In this document: positions 8,665 through 16,695 of the stretch, piece after piece
Position numbering within the stretch: the first letter of the stretch is position 1
How the letters are laid out: every line of letters begins with the position of its first letter
From: Clostridiales bacterium
GTDB lineage: Bacteria; Bacillota; Clostridia; Peptostreptococcales; Anaerovoracaceae
Direction of reading: 5' to 3'
NCBI GenBank assembly: GCA_022775805.1
Contig: JALFKB010000022.1
Coordinates: 1-41,016 of the forward strand
DNA length: 41,016 bases
Program-made: the position numbers and the translations under genes
Notes under the pieces: generated by a model
Database searches by the model: none
What the model saw: the letters and a program-made list of their open reading frames with translations, nothing else
What the model was told of the DNA's origin: nothing

Positions 8665-10551
8665 ATGCCTGACTTTTTACCCACAACTAAACAGGAAATG
8701 ACATCTCTGGGATGGGAACAGCCGGATTTTGTTCTGATAACCGGAGATGCCTATGTGGATCACCCTTCATTCGGAACTGCCATTATCAGCAGAGTTCTGG
8801 AAAGCAGAGGATACAGGGTGGCTGTTCTGGCTCAGCCTGACTGGCGAGGAGCAGATGACTTCCGAAGGTTCGGAAGGCCCAGACTGGGATTTCTGATTAA
8901 CAGCGGAAATGTTGACTCTATGGTCAACAATTTTTCTGTGTTCAAAAACAGGAGAAAAAGAGATGTATATTCTCCGGGAGGCAAATCAGGACGCCGCCCC
9001 GACAGAGCGCTGATAGTATACTGCAACCGGGTGCGGGAGGCCTATGGAGATGTGCCTGTAATCATCGGAGGTCTTGAGGCCAGTCTTCGCAGGCTGGCTC
9101 ACTACGATTACTGGTCTGATAGGGTGAGAAGGTCAATTCTTCTCGATTCAAGAGCAGATATACTCATTTACGGCATGGGCGAGCGGGCTGTTGTTGAAAT
9201 TGCAGAGGCTCTGGATGCAGGAATCTCCGTTAAGGATATTACCTGGATAAAGGGAACCTGTGTGGTAATGAAACCATGGGAGAATGGAGGAAGTCTCACA
9301 TTTGAAGATGAAGATATTCTCCTGCCGGAATACGGTGCCCTAGTCGAAAAAGATGATACAGGCTGTGCAAGCGCCGGTGCGATTGACAGCTACTGTGATA
9401 GCTTCAGGCTGCAGTACAGAAGCAATGATGCCGTAATTGGGAAACGGCTTATAGAAAAATATGACGAACATGAGTGGGTGGTCCAGAATCCGCCCCAGGA
9501 GCCTCTGAGTCGTCAGGAGCTTGATGATGTTTATTCCCTGCCATACGCCAGGGATTATCATCCTTCCTATGAAAGTGAGGGTGGAGTTCCCGCTATCAGT
9601 GAGGTTAAATTCAGCATCACATCAAACAGAGGGTGCTTCGGCGGATGTGCATTCTGCGCCATAACCTATCACCAGGGTAGGGAGGTAAGAAGCCGAAGCC
9701 TGGAATCGATTGTGGCGGAGGCGGAGCTTCTTACGCAGGATTCCGCATTTAAGGGATACATTCATGATGTGGGGGGTCCTACAGCAAATTTCCGAAATCC
9801 CTCCTGTGAGAAGCAGCTTAAGCACGGCATGTGCGGCAGCAGGGACTGCCTTTTCCCGAAGCCCTGCAGTCAGCTTAATACGGATCACAGGGATTACATA
9901 GAGGTATTGAGAGCTGTTAGAAATGTGAAGGGTGTTAAGAAGGTCTTCGTCCGCTCCGGAATTAGATTCGACTATATTCTTGCGGACTGGAAGGAGGGCA
10001 GGAAGGGAAGCTCCGGGGAAGAATTCCTTAGGGAGCTTTGCAGCCATCACGTTAGCGGCATTCTGAAGGTAGCACCGGAGCATGTGTGCAGCCGGGTGCT
10101 AAAAAAGATGCACAAGCCTGAGGTGGAGGTTTTCGACAGATTCTGCTCTGAATACGAGAAAGCCAACAGCAGGCTGGGAAAGAAGCAGTACATGATTCCA
10201 TATTTCATTTCATCCCATCCGGGATGCACACTTGATGATGCGGTGGATCTGGCTGTTTACATGAAGAATAAGGGTTTTGTGCCGGATCAGGTTCAGGATT
10301 TCTATCCTACGCCGGGTACCCTGGCAACCTGCATGTACTATACCGAAAGGGATCCCTTCACGGGAGAACGGGTACATGTAGCTAAAACGGCAAAAGAGAA
10401 GAAAATGCAGAGAGCCCTGCTCCAGTTCAACAGGAAAGAAAACAGAAAGCTTGTGGAGGAGGCCCTTAGAATAACCGGCCGGAAGGATCTGCTGGATGAC
10501 AGGAATAGAGGAACTTACAAACGCTCTAAAAAACGGAAGAGCCATATATGA
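8665..10551 (+). CDS. ygiQ: YgiQ family (UPF0313) radical SAM protein
   Basis: The biochemical role of YgiQ proteins is not settled. The 628-residue product has the family's N-terminal B12-binding-like region (ITGDAYVDHPSFGTAIISR; VIIGGLEASLRRLAHYDYWSD). A radical SAM motif CFGGCAFC follows (C324, C328, C331), and further on there is DFYPTPGTLATCMYYT. The C-terminus is a short basic tail. The start has the good ribosome site GAAGGAGATACC. The downstream methyltransferase gene overlaps its 3' end by 56 bp if the first ATG is used there. Confidence 0.93.
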   Translation: MPDFLPTTKQEMTSLGWEQPDFVLITGDAYVDHPSFGTAIISRVLESRGYRVAVLAQPDWRGADDFRRFGRPRLGFLINSGNVDSMVNNFSVFKNRRKRDVYSPGGKSGRRPDRALIVYCNRVREAYGDVPVIIGGLEASLRRLAHYDYWSDRVRRSILLDSRADILIYGMGERAVVEIAEALDAGISVKDITWIKGTCVVMKPWENGGSLTFEDEDILLPEYGALVEKDDTGCASAGAIDSYCDSFRLQYRSNDAVIGKRLIEKYDEHEWVVQNPPQEPLSRQELDDVYSLPYARDYHPSYESEGGVPAISEVKFSITSNRGCFGGCAFCAITYHQGREVRSRSLESIVAEAELLTQDSAFKGYIHDVGGPTANFRNPSCEKQLKHGMCGSRDCLFPKPCSQLNTDHRDYIEVLRAVRNVKGVKKVFVRSGIRFDYILADWKEGRKGSSGEEFLRELCSHHVSGILKVAPEHVCSRVLKKMHKPEVEVFDRFCSEYEKANSRLGKKQYMIPYFISSHPGCTLDDAVDLAVYMKNKGFVPDQVQDFYPTPGTLATCMYYTERDPFTGERVHVAKTAKEKKMQRALLQFNRKENRKLVEEALRITGRKDLLDDRNRGTYKRSKKRKSHI

Positions 10552-11818
10552 AGAAATAATGGGAAGAGACACCTGTCCCGATTTCCGAGTACGGGAGCTG
10601 TATTCTGCCCGGGGTGAATCAGGCAGCAGAGCCATGGCAGAAGATGATGCAGAGGGAACCATAGCATGTGGAGACAACCTGGAGTACATGGAATACCTTC
10701 TGAAGAAGTGCGGCATGGCAGGCAAGCTTCAGCTTGTTTATGTTGATCCGCCCTTTTTCTCAAAGGGCAGATATCAGGCTTCGGTGACAATAACTTCGGA
10801 GGAAAAGGGCAAGTCACCGGTGATAAAGACAGGAGCCTACGACGACACATGGGAAGGAAGTGTAGAGAAATACCTGACAATGATGACTGTCAGTCTCCTG
10901 ATGATGAGAGAGCTGCTTTCGGATACGGGCTTAATATGGGTGCACCTTGACTGGCACTGTGCCCATTATGTGAAAATAATCATGGATGAGATTTTCGGAT
11001 ACGATAACTTTGTAAACGAAATAATCTGGACATACAAATCCGGGGGCGCCTCAGGCAGGTGCTTTGCGAAAAAGCATGATACGCTGCTGCTCTACTCCCG
11101 GAGCAGGAAATACAAGTTCAACAAGATGAGGGAAAAGTCCTATAACAGAGGAATGAAGCCTTACAGATTCAAGGGAGTGGAGGAGTATCAGGACGAAAAG
11201 GGCTGGTACACTATGGTGAACATGAAGGATGTATGGAACATTGACATGGTGGGCCGTACATCATCCGAACGCACCGGATACGCAACCCAGAAGCCGGAGA
11301 AACTACTTGAAAGGATACTTGCATCATGTACAGATGAGGGTGATTTCTGTGCTGACTTCTTCGCAGGCTCGGGAACTCTCGGTGCAGTTGCCCGTAAAAT
11401 GGGGCGAAGATGGATCATGTGTGACAGCGGTGACCTGGCTGCAGCCGGACAGATTAAGAGAATATGCTCCATGGGAAAAGAAAACAGACCCTTCAGGGTA
11501 GTCGGAAAAAACGCAGATACATCTTCCGGGGAGGCTGCCTTTGCACTGGAGGATGGAATGCTTAAGATAACCGGGTACAAACCGGAGCTCTCGGGATTGA
11601 GCCCCTCGGACATGGAGAAGACAGCTGATTTTCTCCGGGGTGACGGAAGACCCTGTATAAGCTTCTGGAGTCTGGACAGGGAATACGACGGACTTGTTCA
11701 CAGAAGCAGCGAATTCCTTGAAGGAAGGTATTCGGTGGAAATCGGAGAAGGCAGTGTGCACGTTACAGGATACGATGTTTTCGGCAACAGGTTTTGCTGG
11801 GAGAGGATAAAGGGTTAA
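10496..11818 (+). CDS. Site-specific DNA methyltransferase (N6-adenine or N4-cytosine type), no nuclease partner seen
   Basis: This 440-residue protein has the two diagnostic amino-methyltransferase motifs: DPPF at residues 84-87 (catalytic) and FAGSGT at 289-294 (SAM binding). Catalytic motif before SAM motif is the beta-class order, as in type III Mod and several orphan enzymes. TYKSGG lies between them. The last 130 residues form an extra domain that I cannot assign. AAGGAT lies 11-16 bp ahead of the first ATG, inside ygiQ; an alternative ATG at 10559 would shorten the overlap. No restriction endonuclease gene is adjacent. Target sequence and exact base are unknown. Confidence 0.85.
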   Translation: MTGIEELTNALKNGRAIYEEIMGRDTCPDFRVRELYSARGESGSRAMAEDDAEGTIACGDNLEYMEYLLKKCGMAGKLQLVYVDPPFFSKGRYQASVTITSEEKGKSPVIKTGAYDDTWEGSVEKYLTMMTVSLLMMRELLSDTGLIWVHLDWHCAHYVKIIMDEIFGYDNFVNEIIWTYKSGGASGRCFAKKHDTLLLYSRSRKYKFNKMREKSYNRGMKPYRFKGVEEYQDEKGWYTMVNMKDVWNIDMVGRTSSERTGYATQKPEKLLERILASCTDEGDFCADFFAGSGTLGAVARKMGRRWIMCDSGDLAAAGQIKRICSMGKENRPFRVVGKNADTSSGEAAFALEDGMLKITGYKPELSGLSPSDMEKTADFLRGDGRPCISFWSLDREYDGLVHRSSEFLEGRYSVEIGEGSVHVTGYDVFGNRFCWERIKG

Positions 11819-11822
11819 GTAT

Positions 11823-12947
11823 ATGGAAAAGAGAATTTATTGTGAAGAGGATTTCAGAACAGGAAGATGGTCAGGGGGAACAACAACGGAGATGGCGATT
11901 TTTCCCGAGGACAGCAGCTATCTTGAGCGAAACTTCATCTGGAGGCTCTCCGGTGCAGAATCGGATCAGGAGGAATCCTCATTCACCAGGCTGGAGGGTT
12001 ATGACAGGATTCTCATGGTTCTCAAGGGGCATGTTGTCCTTGCCCATGGAGTTGAGCGAACCGTTAACCTGGGAGAGGGAGAGCAGGACACCTTCCAAGG
12101 TGAGATCAAGACTAAATGCTTCGGCAGGCTTGAGCGGGATTACAACCTCATAATGGCTAAGGGCTGCCGGGGCAGAATGGAGCTTATGGAGCTTTCTTCT
12201 GATGCAAAGGCAGCAGATACCGGCGGTGCAGATGACTTGGGAGAAGGGGACAGCGGAAGATACAGCTCCTTCGGTGTTTTCGCTCTGGAGGGTTATTCGG
12301 TTGTTTCCGTAAACGGCGAGACTCATATGGTCAAGGCAGGGCAGCAGATGGTAATAAACTGCCTGCCGGGTGAAAGGGCGAATATCTCCCTTATGGGTGA
12401 AGGGCGCTGCATTTTCACAGCGGTGTTTTATGATAAACCGCGAGATTTCTTTGACGAAGATGTAAGCCGCTCAGCGGAGGACAGCAATTACAAGCTGGCT
12501 CTGAAGCTGTTCCTGGGTAACAACCGCTGGAGCAGATTGATAAGACGGGAGCGTAAGAAGGGAGACTGGTATTCCCCTGAGCTTGTTAAGAAGCTGGAAA
12601 CCCTTGACAGATTTTATGTAACGGGAATCATCTGGCTCATAGGTGTTCTTATCTGCCTGGGAACCATGACCTGGGGACTGGGACCGGGGCTTGTGGGAAT
12701 GCTGGTGCTGGGATTCACCATTGTGGATTTTCTTGTAATATCACCGGCAATTTATATGGCGGTACTTCCTAAACCTTTAAGCAGGCATATAAGGAAGCCG
12801 GTAAATTTAAGCGCCAGGGAGCAGGAAATGTACAATGAGCACATAACCAGAGATACCCATCAGGAAAAGCTCATGTACAAGTACAGAGACAGATCCGGGG
12901 AATCCTACGAAGGCATGGGAGATTTCATTAGAAAGCTGAACAAATAA
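11823..12947 (+). CDS. HutD/Ves-like cupin protein with C-terminal two-helix membrane region
   Basis: Residues 1 to about 203 resemble the HutD/Ves family: FRTGRWSGGTTTEMA, FIWRLSGAES and RLEGYDRILMVLKGHVVL correspond to the conserved bicupin N-terminal blocks. The rest (about 204-374) is not part of the usual roughly 190-residue HutD. It holds two hydrophobic helices at about 264-282 and 288-315 and a charged C-terminal tail. There are no histidine-utilisation genes nearby. The gene lies 4 bp after the methyltransferase and overlaps the next gene by one base (TAATG). Function is unknown; the HutD match is by motif only. Confidence 0.7.
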   Translation: MEKRIYCEEDFRTGRWSGGTTTEMAIFPEDSSYLERNFIWRLSGAESDQEESSFTRLEGYDRILMVLKGHVVLAHGVERTVNLGEGEQDTFQGEIKTKCFGRLERDYNLIMAKGCRGRMELMELSSDAKAADTGGADDLGEGDSGRYSSFGVFALEGYSVVSVNGETHMVKAGQQMVINCLPGERANISLMGEGRCIFTAVFYDKPRDFFDEDVSRSAEDSNYKLALKLFLGNNRWSRLIRRERKKGDWYSPELVKKLETLDRFYVTGIIWLIGVLICLGTMTWGLGPGLVGMLVLGFTIVDFLVISPAIYMAVLPKPLSRHIRKPVNLSAREQEMYNEHITRDTHQEKLMYKYRDRSGESYEGMGDFIRKLNK

Positions 12948-14074
12948 TGAACTACGAACTTATAGCAACAGCCACATTCGGTCTTGAGGCGGTGGTGCGC
13001 CGTGAGATTGAAGGACTTGGTTACAAAATAATAAAGACGGAAGACGGCAAGGTTACATTCCTTGGTGACGAGAGGGCAATTGTTCGCTCAAACCTTTGGC
13101 TGAGGTGCGCCGATAGGGTGCTGCTGAAGACGGCGGAGTTTACTGCAGTTACCTTCGAGGAGCTGTTTCAGGGCACAAAGGCATATCCCTGGGAAGAGAT
13201 TATTCCCATTGACGGGGAGTTTACGGTTACATGCTCCACAGTCAAGTCAAAGCTCCATAACCCCCCTGCCATTCAGAGCATTGCCAAGAAGGCAATAGTG
13301 GAGAGAATGAGGTCGGCTTACGGGATTGATCGCTTCCCTGAAACGGGAGCTGCCCATACTGTTAAGGTTACAATTCTGAAGGACAGAGTAACATTAACTG
13401 TTGACACCAGCGGTACAGGACTTCACAAGAGGGGCTACAGAGTGGCAGGAGTGGAGGCGCCCATAAAGGAAACACTGGCAGCCGCTTTGGTTAAGCTGAG
13501 CTTTTTCGGCCCCGGCAGGATTCTTATTGACCCATGCTGCGGAAGCGGAACCATTCCTATTGAGGCAGCTCTCATTGCCCGTAACATTGCACCGGGCTGC
13601 AACAGGGACTTCGCAGCGGAAAAGTGGAAATTCATAGACAGAAAACTGTGGATTGAGGAGAGGCTGGCTGCCCGGGACGGAGTGGAGACGGACTCGAAGA
13701 TCTATGCATACGACATCAATCCCAAGGCAGTTGAGGCTGCCCGTCGAAATGCCCTGGAGGCAGGAGTGGATGATATCATCGAATTTGCCCGTCTGGATGC
13801 CAGGAAGCTGAAGGCTCCTCCCGGTGACAGGGGAATGATTGTAACGAATCCTCCATATGGAGAGCGAATCGGCGAAAGGGAAGAAATAGATGAGATATAC
13901 GGAGCCTTCGGAAGATTTTTCCGGGAGAATCCCGACTGGTCTCTGTTTATCATAACCCCTGACAGGGAAATCGAAAGGAAAATTGCCGGGCGGAAAGCCG
14001 ACAGACGAAGAAAGCTGTATAACGGCAGCATTGAGACAACATATTACCAGTTCCACGGCAGAAAGCAGCGATGA
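12947..14074 (+). CDS. THUMP-domain class I RNA methyltransferase (RlmL/YpsC type)
   Basis: Members of this family methylate a guanine N2 in 23S rRNA (RlmL in Escherichia coli, YpsC in Bacillus). The 375-residue product starts ELIATATFGLEAVVRREIEGL, has a THUMP region over roughly residues 1-160, then SAM-binding DPCCGSGTIPIEAAL (D195 onward) and the catalytic NPPYGERIG (N301-Y304). It lacks the second RlmK half found in proteobacteria. It overlaps neighbours by 1 bp upstream and 4 bp (ATGA) downstream, so all are probably co-translated. The exact target base is inferred from the family. Confidence 0.9.
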   Translation: MNYELIATATFGLEAVVRREIEGLGYKIIKTEDGKVTFLGDERAIVRSNLWLRCADRVLLKTAEFTAVTFEELFQGTKAYPWEEIIPIDGEFTVTCSTVKSKLHNPPAIQSIAKKAIVERMRSAYGIDRFPETGAAHTVKVTILKDRVTLTVDTSGTGLHKRGYRVAGVEAPIKETLAAALVKLSFFGPGRILIDPCCGSGTIPIEAALIARNIAPGCNRDFAAEKWKFIDRKLWIEERLAARDGVETDSKIYAYDINPKAVEAARRNALEAGVDDIIEFARLDARKLKAPPGDRGMIVTNPPYGERIGEREEIDEIYGAFGRFFRENPDWSLFIITPDREIERKIAGRKADRRRKLYNGSIETTYYQFHGRKQR

Positions 14075-15534
14075 AGATTTCAATTGATAAGAATGAAAAA
14101 ACACCTCTGTATCATCAGATTCACAGTTCAATCAAGGGCCTGATTGCTGAGGGGTCAATGCCTGACGGGTATACTCTGCCCTCGGAGCGTGTTCTGGCAT
14201 CGGAGCTTGGTGTTCACAGAAACACCGTAGCCAAGGCCTACGCCGATTTGAAGGCGGAGGGATATATTGAATCCCGGCAGGGCAGCTCATACCGGGTATG
14301 CTTCAACAGAGGAAGACGGAGCTCCGGTGGAAGAAAAGATGTGTACTGGGATTCTCTGCTGAGAAAGGAATTTGCAGGTTTTGCAGGTGACTTCGATGAA
14401 CTGTACAGCAAGAGCTTCGACAAGGATCTGATTTCATTCGCAGGAGGTGTAGCTGACCGGGAAATCTATCCTCCTGAGGAAATCGCTGAGGTTTTCGAGA
14501 ATGTCCTAAGCAGAAGCCGGGAAAAGGCATACTTCTATACTCCTTACCAGGGGGATCCTGAGCTAAGAAGGGAGATTGCTTCCTTCATGGCAACCAAGGG
14601 AATCAAGACGGATCCGGGAAACATTCAGGTGTTTTCGGAGAACAACCAGGCTCTTGATTTTATACTGAATCTCATGCTGACCCCCGGTGACGGAGTTCTG
14701 ATGGATGAGACCATGTCGGCGGATGTCTACAGGACGATTCTGCTGGCGGGGGGGAAGGTTATTGATGTTCCCGCAGATGAACACGGAATACTCTGCGACA
14801 ACCTTGACATTATCATTGAGAAGACACGACCCAAGTTTATATATGTGGATTCAAGCTTCAACAACCCCAAGGGAACATATCTCACAGTTGAAAGGAAACA
14901 GAGACTGCTGGAATTATCCTACAGATACAGAATACCCATTATAGAGGAGGATGAGGGTTCGGAGCTCTACTATGATGTGGAGAGAATTCCATCCATAAAG
15001 TCCATGGACAGGGGAGGAAATGTCATATACATGTATTCCTTCTCCCTTACAATGGTTCCGGGAATCGGGGTATCCTTCGTAATTGCAGACAAAAGGGTCA
15101 TTGACAAGTTCAGCGAGATGGTTTCCCTGAGAACAGCCAGCTCTGACTGGGCATCCCAGATGCTCATGCTGGAATACATGAAAAACGGAATATTCAACAA
15201 GAGGCTTGAAGCCTTCAGAAGAAAATACAGGAAGAAACGTGATATGATGTGCGCCAGACTGGATGTGCTGGCGGAGCGTTACGGCATAGAGTACAGAAAG
15301 CCCTCAGGGGGAGTATACCTATGGGTGAGACTGCCAAGCAGAATTAATGCCCGGTACCTGCTGAGGGAGGCACAGAAAAGGGGAATGACCTTCATGCCCG
15401 GATATCTGTTTTTCTCATCTAAATCAAAGGGGCGGAATTATTTCCGATTGAACTACTCGTATCCAACTGAGGAGGGGATAGAGAAGGGCATGGACATTCT
15501 TGAAAAATCAATAGCTGCAGTGCTTAGAAAATAA
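14071..15534 (+). CDS. MocR-type GntR regulator with degenerate aminotransferase domain
   Basis: MocR regulators join a GntR winged helix to a fold-type I aminotransferase domain that normally binds PLP through a lysine. This 487-residue protein has a clear N-terminal wHTH (PLYHQIHSSIKGLIAEG; LPSERVLASELGVHRNTVAK) and an aminotransferase-like body with NNPKG and C-terminal FRLNYSYP. Where the family has SFSK, this protein has SFSL: Leu326 replaces the PLP lysine. The EDDY-type motif that holds the PLP ring reads EEDE (292-295), so the usual Asp and Tyr are Glu. It likely senses a ligand without a PLP aldimine. It lies directly upstream of the arc genes, which it may control (inference). Confidence 0.88.
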   Translation: MKISIDKNEKTPLYHQIHSSIKGLIAEGSMPDGYTLPSERVLASELGVHRNTVAKAYADLKAEGYIESRQGSSYRVCFNRGRRSSGGRKDVYWDSLLRKEFAGFAGDFDELYSKSFDKDLISFAGGVADREIYPPEEIAEVFENVLSRSREKAYFYTPYQGDPELRREIASFMATKGIKTDPGNIQVFSENNQALDFILNLMLTPGDGVLMDETMSADVYRTILLAGGKVIDVPADEHGILCDNLDIIIEKTRPKFIYVDSSFNNPKGTYLTVERKQRLLELSYRYRIPIIEEDEGSELYYDVERIPSIKSMDRGGNVIYMYSFSLTMVPGIGVSFVIADKRVIDKFSEMVSLRTASSDWASQMLMLEYMKNGIFNKRLEAFRRKYRKKRDMMCARLDVLAERYGIEYRKPSGGVYLWVRLPSRINARYLLREAQKRGMTFMPGYLFFSSKSKGRNYFRLNYSYPTEEGIEKGMDILEKSIAAVLRK

Positions 15535-15539
15535 AGTTA

Positions 15540-15571
15540 ACTGGCACATGCATTCTCAAACACACTGGCAC
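15540..15571 (+). repeat. 8-bp direct repeat upstream of the arcB promoter (possible operator)
   Basis: ACTGGCAC occurs at 15540-15547 and again at 15564-15571, 24 bp apart start to start. It begins 5 bp after the MocR stop and ends next to the presumed -35. MocR regulators such as GabR are known to bind paired direct repeats in this position. Use as an operator is inference. Confidence 0.5.
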
Positions 15572-15572
15572 T

Positions 15573-15600
15573 TTGTTTAGGATAGATGTTATTGTATATT
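15573..15600 (+). promoter_or_regulatory. Promoter candidate for arcB-arcA-arcC
   Basis: TTGTTT at 15573-15578 and TATATT at 15595-15600 are spaced 16 bp. A small hairpin in the leader (15609-15624, GGTGCT-TTTC-AGTACC) follows. The leader is about 65 nt, ending in an AAAGGAG ribosome site. Confidence 0.6.
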
Positions 15601-15671
15601 CTAGACAAGGTGCTTTTCAGTACCGGAAAAACAGTTAATTTTGTTAATGAATTATAAAGGAGAACAATGTT

Positions 15672-16670
15672 ATGGCAGTTAATCTTAAAGGAAGAAGCTT
15701 TTTAACTCTTATGGATTTCACACCGGAAGAAATCAGATACATGCTGGACCTGGCACACGATCTGAAGGCAAAGAAGAGAGCCGGTATCCTGGGCGATACA
15801 ATGAAGGGCAAGAATGTATGCCTCCTCTTCGAAAAGACTTCAACAAGAACAAGATGTGCATTTGAAACAGGAGCTCTGGAAGAGGGCGCTCACGTAACTT
15901 TCCTGGACAGCAAGTCATCACAGATGGGCAAGAAGGAATCACTGGAAGACACAGCAAAGGTTCTGGGAAGATTCTACGACGGAATCGAATACAGAGGATA
16001 TGACCAGAAGGTAGTTGAAGATCTGGCTAAGTACGCAGGAGTACCTGTATGGAACGGTCTTACTGACGTTGACCACCCGACTCAGATTCTGGCTGACATG
16101 CTCACAATGGAAGAACACATCGCTAAGCCTCTGAACAAGTGCAAGGTAGTATTCGTTGGCGACGTAAGAAACAACATGGCTTATGCATGGATGTACGGCT
16201 GTGCCAAGATGGGAATGCACTTCGTAGCTTACGGTCCGCAGGAACTGTGTGATCAGGTTGACAGCGCAGTTGTAGAAAGAGCAAGAGAAGTTGCAAAGGC
16301 AACAGGCTCCGTAATCGAAGTAAGCTCAGACATCGCTTCAATCAAGGGCGCAGACGTTCTTTACACTGACATCTGGGCTTCAATGGGCGAAGAGGATCAG
16401 ATTCCTGAAAGAGTAAGAATGCTGACTCCGTTCAGAGTAACAGAGGACATGCTGGAAGCAACAGAAAACGAAGATGTAATCTTCATGCACTGCCTGCCTT
16501 CATTCCACGACTTTGAAACTACAATGGCAAAGACTCAGATGGAACTGGGATACGACATCCGCGAGGTTACCGATGAAGTATTCAGAAGCAGACACTCAAA
16601 GGTATTTGATGAAGCAGAAAACAGAATGCACACAATCAAGGCTGTTATGGTAGCCACAATGGGTAAATAG
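15672..16670 (+). CDS. arcB: Ornithine carbamoyltransferase (catabolic, ArcB)
   Basis: The enzyme interconverts citrulline plus phosphate with ornithine plus carbamoyl phosphate. The 332-residue product has the carbamoyl-phosphate motif STRTR (57-61), the DHPTQ motif and the ornithine-site HCLP with C274. Strong codon bias (GTA, ACA, TCA, GAA) suggests high expression. Its place ahead of arcA and arcC argues for the catabolic direction. The order arcB-arcA-arcC differs from the common arcABDC, and no arcD antiporter is in the window. Anabolic use cannot be excluded because argG and argH are also nearby. Confidence 0.95.
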   Translation: MAVNLKGRSFLTLMDFTPEEIRYMLDLAHDLKAKKRAGILGDTMKGKNVCLLFEKTSTRTRCAFETGALEEGAHVTFLDSKSSQMGKKESLEDTAKVLGRFYDGIEYRGYDQKVVEDLAKYAGVPVWNGLTDVDHPTQILADMLTMEEHIAKPLNKCKVVFVGDVRNNMAYAWMYGCAKMGMHFVAYGPQELCDQVDSAVVERAREVAKATGSVIEVSSDIASIKGADVLYTDIWASMGEEDQIPERVRMLTPFRVTEDMLEATENEDVIFMHCLPSFHDFETTMAKTQMELGYDIREVTDEVFRSRHSKVFDEAENRMHTIKAVMVATMGK

Positions 16671-16695
16671 GAAACCGAACTAGGAGGTAGATGTT

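Noticed and set aside
10496-11818. Complete restriction-modification system
   Set aside because: Only the methyltransferase is present; the flanking genes are a radical SAM protein and a HutD-like protein, neither a nuclease.
13394-14131. 245-codon minus-strand open frame inside the rRNA methyltransferase gene
   Set aside because: Antisense shadow of a gene with intact DPCCGSG and NPPY motifs.
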